A stretch of DNA of 64,000 nt from Magnetofaba australis IT-1 (lineage in GTDB: Bacteria > Pseudomonadota > Magnetococcia > Magnetococcales > Magnetococcaceae): the NCBI RefSeq assembly GCF_002109495.1, contig NZ_LVJN01000015.1, positions 434,001 to 498,000 on the forward strand, read 5' to 3'. This document shows, in pieces, positions 50,364-59,054 of this stretch (its first letter is position 1; every line of letters begins with the position of its first letter). The notes beneath the pieces are model-generated. The model was not told the DNA's origin. It did no database searches and saw nothing but the letters and a program-made list of their open reading frames with translations. A program made the position numbers and the translations under genes.

Positions 50364-51497
50364 GTGAGTGAAGATCATTCCACCGCCAAGCCGTCGGTGC
50401 TGTTTCTGCTCAACACCCTGACCATGGGCGGCTCCGAGCGCAAACACGTGCTGCTGGCCAACTGGCTGCACGCGCGCGGTTGGCGGGTGGAGATCGCCTA
50501 TCTGAAGGCGCCGCATACGCTCAAGGAGCTGCTGGATCCGGCCATTCCGCTGCACTTTCTGGATCGGCGCGGCAAGTGGGATCCGCGCGTGGTGCGGGCG
50601 TTGAGCAAGCGTCTGCGCGAAGGGGCGATCGAGACCCTGTGGGCGGTGCAGCACTACCCCATCGTCTACGCCTTTCCCGCCGCGCGTCTGACCGGGCGGC
50701 GGCTCTACTGCTCGCTCAACAAAACCTTCTTCCGTCGCCGCCGAGATGAGCTGAAGATGGCGCTGTATGCGCCGCTGTTCCGCCGCGCCGACCGTCTGCT
50801 GTTCGGCTGTGAAGCGCAGATGCGCTTCTGGATGCAGCGTTATGCGCTGCCCAGCGAGCGCTGCGGCTTCATTCACAACGGCGTCGATGCGGCGCGCTTT
50901 GATCGCGCGCCGCTGCTGGCCGAACGCGAGCGGCTGCGCGCCCAGTGGGGCGTGGGCGATGATGAGGTGCTGTTGGGCGCGGCGGCGACGTTTCGCCCGG
51001 TCAAGCGGTTGGAGGAGTTCCTGGAGGCGGGGCGGCGTTTGATGGAGCGCGGCGCGCCGCTCAAACTGGCGCTGGTGGGCGACGGGCCGGAGGCGGACAA
51101 ATACCACGCCTTTGTGCGCGATAACGGTCTTGCCGAACGGGTGATTCTGCCTGGACGCATGATGGACGTGCGGCCCGCCTTGGCGGCGTTTGACGGCTTC
51201 GTGCTCAGCTCCATCGCCGAGACCTTCTCCAACGCCGCGTTGGAGGCGATGGCCATGGGGCTGCCGGTGGTGATCAGCGATGCGGGCGGCGCGCCGGAGA
51301 TGGTGTTTGACGGCGACAACGGCTACCGCTACCCCCCCGGCGACGCGGCGGCCTTGAGCGACGCCATGGCGCGGCTGCTGGACGCCGAACACCGGCATAA
51401 GCTGGGGCAAAACGCCCGCGCCACTGTGTTGCAACGCTTCACCTTTGAGCGCATGGCGCGGCAGGTCGCCAGCGTATTGGAGAGCGGCCATGAGTAA
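50364..51497 (+). CDS. GT4-family glycosyltransferase
   Basis: This 377-residue GT-B enzyme has an N-terminal LFLLNTLTMGGSERKHVLLA glycine-rich loop. The donor domain contains AATFRPVKRLEEFLEAG and SIAETFSNAALEAMAMGLPV. GTG 50364 follows AGGAGGCGG. It overlaps the next gene by eight bases (51490-51497). Confidence 0.93.
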   Translation: MSEDHSTAKPSVLFLLNTLTMGGSERKHVLLANWLHARGWRVEIAYLKAPHTLKELLDPAIPLHFLDRRGKWDPRVVRALSKRLREGAIETLWAVQHYPIVYAFPAARLTGRRLYCSLNKTFFRRRRDELKMALYAPLFRRADRLLFGCEAQMRFWMQRYALPSERCGFIHNGVDAARFDRAPLLAERERLRAQWGVGDDEVLLGAAATFRPVKRLEEFLEAGRRLMERGAPLKLALVGDGPEADKYHAFVRDNGLAERVILPGRMMDVRPALAAFDGFVLSSIAETFSNAALEAMAMGLPVVISDAGGAPEMVFDGDNGYRYPPGDAAALSDAMARLLDAEHRHKLGQNARATVLQRFTFERMARQVASVLESGHE

Positions 51498-54400
51498 GCC
51501 ACGATTGCGGGTGCTGATTCTGGCCCCGGCGGGGGGCAACCCCCATGTGCTGGTGGGCAAGCCCGGCGGAGTGGGGCTGTATACGCGCAACCTGCTGCGG
51601 CGCATGGAGCCGGGGGTGGAGATGGTCCACTTCGTCACTGGCAAGCGCCCGGGCGACCCCGGCTGGCTGTGGCCGCTGCGCCTGCTGGGCGACGCCATTC
51701 GCCTGAAGTGGACGCTGTTCTTTCAGCGTTTTGATATCATCCATCTGAACCCCTCGCTGAACCCCAAATCGACCCTGCGCGATGCGCTGTTTCTGGCGAC
51801 CATCATCGGCATGCGCTGGTGGCGGCGGCCCCGGGTGCTGGTGTTCTTTCGCGGCTGGGAGTGGTCCACCGCCGACGCGATTCAACGCAGCGGTTGGAAG
51901 CGTCGCGGATTCCGCTTTCTGTTCGGCGCAGCGGATCACATTCTGGTGCTGGCCAGCACATTCCGTCAGCGGCTGGAGCAGTTGGGCTTCGATGGCGCGC
52001 GCATCGAGCTGGCCGCCACCATGTTCGACGGCGACTTGATCCCCACCGAGCCCGCGCCGCCCCACGACGAGATTGGCGTGCTGTTCCTCTCCAGCATGAA
52101 CCGCAACAAGGGGGTGACGGAGCTGCTGGAGGGGTTCGCCCAGGTTGCCGCCGAATTGCCGCAACTGCGCCTGACTCTGGCGGGAGAGGGGAGCGCCCGC
52201 GCTGGCGCGCAGACGTGGGTGGCGGCTCAGGGCTTGGGCGATGTGGTGAGTCTGCCCGGCTATGTGAGCGGCGCGGCCAAAGGGGCGTTGCTGCAACAGG
52301 CGGACATCTTCGCCCTGCCCAGCCGCCATGGCGAGGGCTGCCCCAACGCGCTGCTGGAGGCCATGGGCGCGGGCTGCGCGGTGATCGCCTCGCGCGCCGG
52401 CGGCATACCCGATGTCATCACTTCCGACGAGCATGGCGAACTGCTGCCCGAGGTCAGCGCCGCAGCGGTGGCCGACGCGCTGCGCAAGCTGGCGGGGGAT
52501 AGCGAGCGGCTGGCGCGCTGTCAGGCGCACAATCGCGAGACGGCATGGGCGCGCTATGAGTCGCGTCAGGCGGCGCGGGAGATGGCGCAGCGTTACCGCC
52601 GCATGCTGATTGCGCCTGCATCGGCGACGGGCGGCGGCAAGCTGCGTTGGTATGCGGCGCGGCTGCGCGCCATGAGCCTGGGCGAGATAGCCTATCGCGC
52701 GCAGCGCGCAGTGCAAAAACGTCTGGAGCGGCGCGGCTGGCTGACCCTGCCGCAGCCGCCTGCGCCCACTATCGTTCCTGCCACGACATGGTTGAAGATC
52801 CCGGAAAACGAGGATCCCACCGTCTACACAGCCGCCGCCGACGCCATCCTGGCTGGGACCATTCCGCTGTTCGATGAGCCGACGCCAGGGTTGGGCCAGC
52901 CGCCCAACTTCAACGCCGACCCCGCCACCGGCGACGAGCCGTTCGCTGCGGGCGGGGCCGACCGCAAGCACAGCCACAGCAACCCGGAGAAGAGCCGCGC
53001 CAAACGCCGCATCTGGGAACTCAACCGGCATCTGCACTGGGTCACTCTGGCGCAAGCGTGGCGGGTGAGCGGCGACAAACGCTATCGCGACGCGCTGCTG
53101 GAGCAGATGCGCGCCTGGCTCGACCAGTGCCCTTATCGAACCGGCCCCAACTGGACCAGTCCGCTGGAGATGGGGGTGCGGCTGATCAACTGGGCGCTGG
53201 TGTGGCAGATCCTCGGCGGTCCCCACGCCGATTGCTTCCAGGGCGGATTGGGGCAGGAGTTGCGCGATCGTCTGTTGGCGGCGGTGATGCAGCAGGCGCA
53301 CTATATCCAGCGCCACCTGTCGCGCCACACCTCGGCCAACAACCACCTCATCGGCGAGTTGGCCGGACTCTACGTGGCCAGCCGCGCCTGGCCCTACTGG
53401 CCCGCCCTGGCGCGTTGGGGCGAAGACGCTAAATGGGAGCTCAACGAACAGATCCACCTCCAGGTTCACGTCGATGGGGTGGGCTGCGAACAGACTCTGG
53501 ATTATCAGGGCTTCATCGCCGAATTCTTCCTCATTGCCGCGCTCGTCGGCGCGCGCACCGACGACGCTTTCAATGCCGCCTACAGCAGCCGCATGGAGCG
53601 TATGCTGGCGTTTCTGCACGCCATGCTGGATGCGGGCGGCCACCTGCCGCAGATCGGCGATGCCGACAATGGCCGCGCCTTCTGTCTCAATCCGGCGCGC
53701 GACCCAGCGCCGCAAGCGTTGCTGCGGCTGGGCGCGGTCTGCTTTGCGCGCGCTGATTTTCAGGCCCAGGCCGGGGCGCTGGACGTGCAGAGCCGCTGGC
53801 TCATGGGCGCGCACGGGCGCGATCGCTGGGCGGCGCTGGCGCGCACCCCCAAAGCGCCCCGCAAACAGGCCTTCCCACAGGGCGGTTACTATATTTTAGG
53901 ACAGGAGTTCGAGACCGCCGATGAGGTCCACGCGTGTGTGGATTGCGGCCCGTTGGGCTATCTGGCCATCGCCGCCCACGGCCACGCCGACGCCCTGGCG
54001 CTGACCCTCTCCCTGGGCGGCGTTCCCATCCTGGTGGATCCCGGAACCTACGACTACCACGCGGGCAAACAGTGGCGCAGCCACTTCCGCTCCACCGCAG
54101 CGCACAATACGGTGAGCATCGACGGCGCCGATCAATCCACCCAGAGCGGTCCGTTCCTCTGGCTCAACCATGCGCAGAGCGCATGCGAGGCGTGGGAGCC
54201 GGAGGCGGCGGATGACCTGTTCGTGGGCGTCTGTCACGGCTACGAGCGTTTGCCCGATCCGCTGACCCACCGCCGCGAGGCGCGTCTGTTCAAGGCCGAG
54301 AGCCGTCTGACCACCCAGGATGAACTGATCTGCCGCGCCCCTCATGAGGCGACCCGCACCTGGCAGTTCGCCGCGGGCGCCGCAGTGACTCAGAGCGGCC

Positions 54401-54657
54401 CGCAGGAGGTTGAGGCGGTGGTGGGACCGTGGCGGGTAACCCTGCGCGCTGATGAAGCTGACGCCCGATTGGAGATCATCACCGGTCGGGAGGAGCCGCC
54501 TGCGGGCTGGGTCTCCGACCGTTATGGACGCAAGCAGGCGGCGCCGTGTGTGCGCTTTATCAACACTGTCGCCGCCGCCACTACATTAAAGTGTGAAATC
54601 CGTTGGCGCCGCGACGCCGACACAGAGGAATACCAGGGGAGCAAATCCCATGCGTGA
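51490..54657 (+). CDS. GT4 glycosyltransferase fused to a heparinase II/III-type lyase
   Basis: This is one 1055-residue chain. Residues 1-385 form a GT-B glycosyltransferase (GKPGGVGLYTRNLLRRM, FLSSMNRNKGVTELLEGF, HGEGCPNALLEAMGAGCAVI). From about 387 a complete heparinase II/III-family protein follows (WYAARLRAMSLGEIAYRAQR, the usual free N-terminus). It continues with toroid motif SANNHLIGELAGLYVASRAW and C-terminal sandwich motifs HGHADALALTLSLGGVPILV, DPGTYDYH and AAHNTVSIDGADQS. There is no signal peptide or membrane helix, so both halves should lie in the cytoplasm unless exported in another way. The junction shows no frame problem. It may couple sugar addition to trimming or epimer/lyase action on the same repeat unit. 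It overlaps both neighbouring genes by eight bases. Confidence 0.92.
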   Translation: MSKPRLRVLILAPAGGNPHVLVGKPGGVGLYTRNLLRRMEPGVEMVHFVTGKRPGDPGWLWPLRLLGDAIRLKWTLFFQRFDIIHLNPSLNPKSTLRDALFLATIIGMRWWRRPRVLVFFRGWEWSTADAIQRSGWKRRGFRFLFGAADHILVLASTFRQRLEQLGFDGARIELAATMFDGDLIPTEPAPPHDEIGVLFLSSMNRNKGVTELLEGFAQVAAELPQLRLTLAGEGSARAGAQTWVAAQGLGDVVSLPGYVSGAAKGALLQQADIFALPSRHGEGCPNALLEAMGAGCAVIASRAGGIPDVITSDEHGELLPEVSAAAVADALRKLAGDSERLARCQAHNRETAWARYESRQAAREMAQRYRRMLIAPASATGGGKLRWYAARLRAMSLGEIAYRAQRAVQKRLERRGWLTLPQPPAPTIVPATTWLKIPENEDPTVYTAAADAILAGTIPLFDEPTPGLGQPPNFNADPATGDEPFAAGGADRKHSHSNPEKSRAKRRIWELNRHLHWVTLAQAWRVSGDKRYRDALLEQMRAWLDQCPYRTGPNWTSPLEMGVRLINWALVWQILGGPHADCFQGGLGQELRDRLLAAVMQQAHYIQRHLSRHTSANNHLIGELAGLYVASRAWPYWPALARWGEDAKWELNEQIHLQVHVDGVGCEQTLDYQGFIAEFFLIAALVGARTDDAFNAAYSSRMERMLAFLHAMLDAGGHLPQIGDADNGRAFCLNPARDPAPQALLRLGAVCFARADFQAQAGALDVQSRWLMGAHGRDRWAALARTPKAPRKQAFPQGGYYILGQEFETADEVHACVDCGPLGYLAIAAHGHADALALTLSLGGVPILVDPGTYDYHAGKQWRSHFRSTAAHNTVSIDGADQSTQSGPFLWLNHAQSACEAWEPEAADDLFVGVCHGYERLPDPLTHRREARLFKAESRLTTQDELICRAPHEATRTWQFAAGAAVTQSGPQEVEAVVGPWRVTLRADEADARLEIITGREEPPAGWVSDRYGRKQAAPCVRFINTVAAATTLKCEIRWRRDADTEEYQGSKSHA

Positions 54658-55420
54658 ACCCATTACCTTTCTGGGCGTCCCCATGCACCCATGGAGCATG
54701 GCCGAGACCGTCACCGAGATCGAGCGCCGCCTGCGCAACGGGCGCTTCATTCAACACGGCGTGGTCAATGTGGCCAAAGTGGTGGCGATGCAGGATAACC
54801 GCGACCTGTTCGACGCCATCGCCTCGTGCGACATCATCAATATCGACGGCATGGGGGTGGTGTGGGGGGCGCGCTTCATGGGTCATATGATCCCTGAGCG
54901 GGTGGGCGGCATCGACCTGTTCCACAAGCTGCTGGAGATGGCCGAACGCACCGGGGATTCGGTCTATTTCCTCGGCGCCAAGGAGGGGGTGATTGATACG
55001 GCGGTGGCCAAACTGCAAGCGCGCTACCCGCGACTGAATGTGGCGGGATACCACCACGGCTACTTTTGGGAGGATGAAGAGGCTATGGTGCGGGAAATCG
55101 GCGCCTCCGGGGCCAGCCTGCTGTTCGTGGCCATCTCGCCGCCGAAAAAGGAGATCTTCATCGCCAAATGGGGCGATCGGCTGAATGTGAAGTTCGCCAT
55201 GGGGGTGGGCGGCACGTTGGATGTGGTGGCGGGCAAGACCAAACGCGCGCCGCTATGGATGCAGCGTTGGGGATTGGAGTGGTTCTTCCGCTTCCTGCAG
55301 GAGCCCCGGCGCATGTTCTGGCGCTACTTCTCCAGCAACAGCCGCTTCGCCCTATTGCTGCTCAAAGCGCGCCTCGCCAAGCTCTTCTCGCGCCGGGCGA
55401 CGGCGGCGGCGGATCAGTAG
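54650..55420 (+). CDS. WecB/TagA/CpsF-family glycosyltransferase (GT26)
   Basis: This 256-residue membrane-associated transferase has the family motifs ITFLGVPMHPW, CDIINIDGMGVVWGAR, VYFLGAKEGVIDTAVAKL, FVAISPPKKEIFI and FAMGVGGTLDVVAGKTKRAP. A basic C-terminal membrane-binding tail includes WFFRFLQEPRRMFWRYF. It probably adds the second sugar to the undecaprenyl-linked primer. ATG 54650 has GGGGAG upstream and lies inside the end of the fusion gene. Its stop overlaps that of the convergent WcaJ-type gene by seven bases. Confidence 0.93.
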   Translation: MREPITFLGVPMHPWSMAETVTEIERRLRNGRFIQHGVVNVAKVVAMQDNRDLFDAIASCDIINIDGMGVVWGARFMGHMIPERVGGIDLFHKLLEMAERTGDSVYFLGAKEGVIDTAVAKLQARYPRLNVAGYHHGYFWEDEEAMVREIGASGASLLFVAISPPKKEIFIAKWGDRLNVKFAMGVGGTLDVVAGKTKRAPLWMQRWGLEWFFRFLQEPRRMFWRYFSSNSRFALLLLKARLAKLFSRRATAAADQ

Positions 55421-56802
55421 GCCGTATCCTGCCCTTTGATCACCACGTAGATGGTGCGCAGAATAATCCAGAAGTCGAACGACAGCGACCAGCAGCGCAG
55501 GTAGTCCAGGTCGTAGTCGGTGCGCCGCTCCATATCCGACAGGTGCTTGATCTCTCCGCGCAGACCATTCACCTGGGCCCAGCCGGTGATGCCCGGACGC
55601 ACCTTGTGGCGCAGCATGTAGCCCTTGATGATCTTGCGGTACTCCTCGTTGTGCGCCACCGCGTGGGGGCGCGGCCCCACCACGCTCATTCTTCCCTGTA
55701 ACACATTGAAAAATTGAGGTAGTTCATCCAGCGAGGTGCGGCGGATAAACGCGCCGATGCGGGTGATGCGCGGGTCGTTCAGTTTGGCCTGGGTCAGCTC
55801 CTTGCCATCCTCCTGCACCGTCATGGAGCGGAATTTGTACACCGTGATCTCTTCGCCCTTCATGCCGTAGCGGCGTTGGCGGAAGATCGCCGGGCCGGGC
55901 GAGTCTAGCTTGATGGCGATGGTCAGCGCCAGCATCACCGGGCTGAGCAGAATCAACGCCGAGGTGGCGGCCACAATATCGAACAGGCGCTTTTTGAGCG
56001 CGTTCATACCATAAAACGGCGTCTCCACCACCGCCACGATGGGGATGCCATTGATGGTGTCAAAGCGCGCCTGGATCAGGTCGAACAGGAAGATATCGGG
56101 CAGAAAGTAGATGGAGGCGGTGGAGTCCTGCACCGCCTGAATCAGATTCATGATGCGCTCTTGCGAGGTCATGGGCAGGGAGATGTAGACCGTATCGACC
56201 TTGCTCTTTTTCACATAGTCGATCACATCGCCGGACTTGCCCTTGAGCTGCTCCTCGCCCAACCCTTGCAGGCGGGAGATATCGCGATCATCAAAAAACC
56301 CCAAAAACTCCTTGCCCAACATGGGGTTCTGCTCGATCTCATTGGCAAAGCGCGTGCCCACGTAGGTGGCGCCCACCACCAGCACCCGTTCGCGATTGGC
56401 GGTGTCGCCGGAGTACAGATGGTTCAGCGCGGTGTGCAGCGTCACATGGCCCAGAAAGATGATCGCCGGAGTGATGAACAGCCAGGTGAGCAGCACGTAG
56501 CGGGGGAAATCATCCGGGGTGGGATGGACCATGCGCCACAGCAACACCATGCCCACCACCAGTCCCCACGACTGGAACAGTTGCCGCCCTTTGTTGCCGA
56601 TCAGGTCGAATACGTTTTGGCACACCGCCACGCCGGCAAAGGCGATGTAGGTCATGGCGCCCACGGCGATAATCTGCAACTGCTGATAGGCGTTGAGTTC
56701 GTGGCCAAAACTCAGATGCACATACAGCAACGAGATGGCGGCAAGAATCGGCGCTACGGAGCGCTGGGAGAGTTCAATCAGTAAAGGGGTATGTCGAGCC
56801 AT
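55414..56802 (-). CDS. wcaJ: WcaJ-type undecaprenyl-phosphate sugar phosphotransferase
   Basis: This 462-residue initiating transferase puts the first sugar phosphate on undecaprenyl phosphate. Four or so N-terminal membrane helices precede a CoA-binding-like Rossmann domain (VLVVGATYVGTRFANEI). The catalytic bacterial sugar transferase domain contains KRLFDIVAATSALILLSPVM, FRQRRYGMKGEEITVYKFRS, RRTSLDELPQFFNVLQGRMS and VVGPRPHAVAHNEEY. It is the last gene of the minus-strand SUMF1-deacetylase-ATP-grasp set and converges on the large EPS operon. Confidence 0.95.
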   Translation of the reverse strand: MARHTPLLIELSQRSVAPILAAISLLYVHLSFGHELNAYQQLQIIAVGAMTYIAFAGVAVCQNVFDLIGNKGRQLFQSWGLVVGMVLLWRMVHPTPDDFPRYVLLTWLFITPAIIFLGHVTLHTALNHLYSGDTANRERVLVVGATYVGTRFANEIEQNPMLGKEFLGFFDDRDISRLQGLGEEQLKGKSGDVIDYVKKSKVDTVYISLPMTSQERIMNLIQAVQDSTASIYFLPDIFLFDLIQARFDTINGIPIVAVVETPFYGMNALKKRLFDIVAATSALILLSPVMLALTIAIKLDSPGPAIFRQRRYGMKGEEITVYKFRSMTVQEDGKELTQAKLNDPRITRIGAFIRRTSLDELPQFFNVLQGRMSVVGPRPHAVAHNEEYRKIIKGYMLRHKVRPGITGWAQVNGLRGEIKHLSDMERRTDYDLDYLRCWSLSFDFWIILRTIYVVIKGQDTAY

Positions 56803-56853
56803 GGGGAATAGGGCACCGTTATTCTAAAAAACTTGCGAAAGTGCTGAGGAGAA

Positions 56854-57984
56854 TTAACGTCGAAACAGCCCCAGCATATACCGGAGGTACCAAGAAATCC
56901 CCAAGAAAAATGAATCTTTGGTGACGGCAGGGTCGAGCAGATCGGAAACCACGTCGCCGACGCGATGGCGGTGACGCAGGGCGGTGGCCAGATCCGAGGC
57001 GACGAACTGCACCCGACGCCCGGCGTCATAGGGGGTGGCGGGAATCGGTTGACCCAGCGCCGCGCGCACATAGTTGAGCGGGAAATTGACCCCGCAACTC
57101 ACCGACAGCAGCATGGAGCCCCAGAATTTGGGATTGATCTCGATCAGGCAGAACTCATCCTCGGCGGGCATGTATTTGAACTCGCACATGCACACGCCGC
57201 TGTAGCGGGATCCCTGCACCAGCTTGCGCCCGGCGGCGATGAGCTTGGGGTGGGCGTAGCTTTCGCAACTGGCGCTGACGCCGCCGCTGGGCGGGTTTTC
57301 ACGAATGCGCAGATGGCAGAACTCGCTGAGGATCTCGCCGTCGCGGGCCAGCGCGAAGTAGCCGCAGCCCTGACCGTCGATATACTCCTGGGCGATCACT
57401 CCGCGCGCCACCGCCATGGGGTTGCGCTGGGCGAATTCGGCGATGATGTCGTGGGCCTGCTCGGCGCTGTGGGCGTAGCGCACGAACTTGGCCCCGCCCT
57501 CCTGTATGGTCTTCACCACCACCGGATAGCTGAGTCCAGCCTCGGCGATGCGCGCTCCGGCGTCGGCCTGCCGCACCGCCACGGTGCGCGGCGTGCGCAC
57601 CCCCACGGAGTCGGCGAAATCGGCGGATTGCTGCTTGTCGTGCAGCATGGCCCAGGTCTCATGGGGCGGCAGCAGCAGGCCGACTCCGGCGTCGAGAAAC
57701 GCCTGTGCGTGGCGGCTGAAGTAGCGGCTGGCGGCGATGCTCACCGGCACAATGGCGTCGACGCCGTGGGCGGCGAGGCGTTGCAGCCAGAGTTGGGGAT
57801 CGGGATCGTCGTCATAATCCAGCGCCGCCGGAATGCGCGCATCCAGGTGGTGGAAGAAGCTGTCCGAAGCGCGCGCGCTGGCGCCGACCACACGGTAACC
57901 GTGGGCGCGATACTGGTGAATCATCACCTGCGCATGACGTGGGGCGTGGTCGGAGATGAACAGGGTGGCGGCGGGGGTTGTCAT
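56854..57984 (-). CDS. ATP-grasp ligase of unknown substrate
   Basis: This 376-residue ATP-grasp enzyme has a pre-ATP-grasp N-terminal domain (VDAIVPVSIAASRYFSRHA). The ATP-binding part contains YPVVVKTIQEGGAKFVRYA, VIAQEYIDGQGCGYFALARD and the metal-binding CLIEINPKFWGSMLLSVSCG. Such proteins join a carboxylate to an amine or thiol. Between a deacetylase and an initiating transferase it may add an amino acid or similar group to a deacetylated sugar; that is inference. Its ATG overlaps the deacetylase stop (57981-57984). Confidence 0.85.
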   Translation of the reverse strand: MTTPAATLFISDHAPRHAQVMIHQYRAHGYRVVGASARASDSFFHHLDARIPAALDYDDDPDPQLWLQRLAAHGVDAIVPVSIAASRYFSRHAQAFLDAGVGLLLPPHETWAMLHDKQQSADFADSVGVRTPRTVAVRQADAGARIAEAGLSYPVVVKTIQEGGAKFVRYAHSAEQAHDIIAEFAQRNPMAVARGVIAQEYIDGQGCGYFALARDGEILSEFCHLRIRENPPSGGVSASCESYAHPKLIAAGRKLVQGSRYSGVCMCEFKYMPAEDEFCLIEINPKFWGSMLLSVSCGVNFPLNYVRAALGQPIPATPYDAGRRVQFVASDLATALRHRHRVGDVVSDLLDPAVTKDSFFLGISWYLRYMLGLFRR

Positions 57985-59036
57985 GGGCGGACGGACTCCT
58001 GGGCGGCGGGGCGCGCGGCGGCTTTGAGGGCGGCGGCGCGCTGCGTGATGCTCACCGCCTGGTGGCTCTGGCTGTGCGCGATATCATCCAGAAAGCGGTC
58101 CAGCCGCGCCACCGAGTCGGGAGTGAGCGCCTTGGGATGGCTGACCACGGTGAAGTGGTCGATGCCCGGGTCGCGGCGCGCGCGCTTCTCTTGAATGCGC
58201 AGCGCGCGGTTGAGCAGGCGCGCTTTGAAGCCGTCCGCCGACACCGGCAGGGAGGTGATGGTGAAGAGTTTGGCGAGCGCCTCGCCGCGCCCCATGGCGG
58301 TGGGCGCGCCGTCGCCGAACTTCTGATGTTTCGCGCCGCCCAGTTTGCGCGTCAGCGCCAAGCGCCAGTAAAAATCGGGGGTGACCGGCGCGGCGGTGAT
58401 GGCCAACTCTACAAACGGGCCGCCGGTGGGGCGCAGGGGGTCGTCGTCAAAGCGCCACAGCGACTGCTCGGGGGCGGCGCGGAAGTCATACGGTTGGTGT
58501 GGGTGGTCGCGATAGCCGTGGGCGAACACGGTGGAGTCGAGCCACAACCCCTGCGCCAGCAGCGCATCGCGCACGCTGTGGAAGGGTTGCAATGACCAGC
58601 CGCCGCCGCGATGGGCCAGCAGAGGCGCGGAGACATAGGCGCGCAGGTGGTCACAGGCCTCGGCGATGATCCGCGTCCGCTCGTCGGCGGGTAAGTTAGG
58701 CAGGGCGAAGCGTTGGTAGTCGAAGCGCCAGGCGCCGTCCGCATAGGCCGCGCCATCCCAGTGGGGGTGGATGTGGGGCTGGATATCGTGCCCGGCGGCT
58801 TGCAGACGCTCCAGTTGCGCCGCCACCAGATCGTGCTGACGCTGGAATTCGGCGAAGCGCGCGCGATCCTGATGCAGACGGACCAGAAAACAGGCGTCCA
58901 CAAAGAAGGTCATGCGCGCCTGATGCCGTTTGCCCAGCGCCATCAGCGCCTCGGTGGGCTCCAGCAGACACCTCTCCACGCTGCCGACGCGGGCGCCGAA
59001 AAAAACCTCGTAGTCAAATGTGAGGAAGATATCCAT
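57981..59036 (-). CDS. Polysaccharide deacetylase-like protein
   Basis: This 351-residue protein has a NodB-like fold. MDIFLTFDYEVFFGARVG carries the metal-binding Asp, IQPHIHPHWDGAAY the His pair, and AHRGGGWSLQP the Arg motif. There is no signal peptide, unlike many secreted deacetylases, so it may act on lipid-linked precursors in the cytoplasm. It starts 18 bases after the SUMF1 lipoprotein gene and overlaps the ATP-grasp gene. Confidence 0.83.
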   Translation of the reverse strand: MDIFLTFDYEVFFGARVGSVERCLLEPTEALMALGKRHQARMTFFVDACFLVRLHQDRARFAEFQRQHDLVAAQLERLQAAGHDIQPHIHPHWDGAAYADGAWRFDYQRFALPNLPADERTRIIAEACDHLRAYVSAPLLAHRGGGWSLQPFHSVRDALLAQGLWLDSTVFAHGYRDHPHQPYDFRAAPEQSLWRFDDDPLRPTGGPFVELAITAAPVTPDFYWRLALTRKLGGAKHQKFGDGAPTAMGRGEALAKLFTITSLPVSADGFKARLLNRALRIQEKRARRDPGIDHFTVVSHPKALTPDSVARLDRFLDDIAHSQSHQAVSITQRAAALKAAARPAAQESVRP

Positions 59037-59054
59037 GGCCTGGGCGCTGCGACC

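Noticed and set aside
49314-53814. Two minus-strand frames of nearly 800 codons across the glycosyltransferase genes
   Set aside because: The plus-strand genes have clear family motifs and overlapping starts and stops; the antisense products are His/Gln/Arg-rich shadows.
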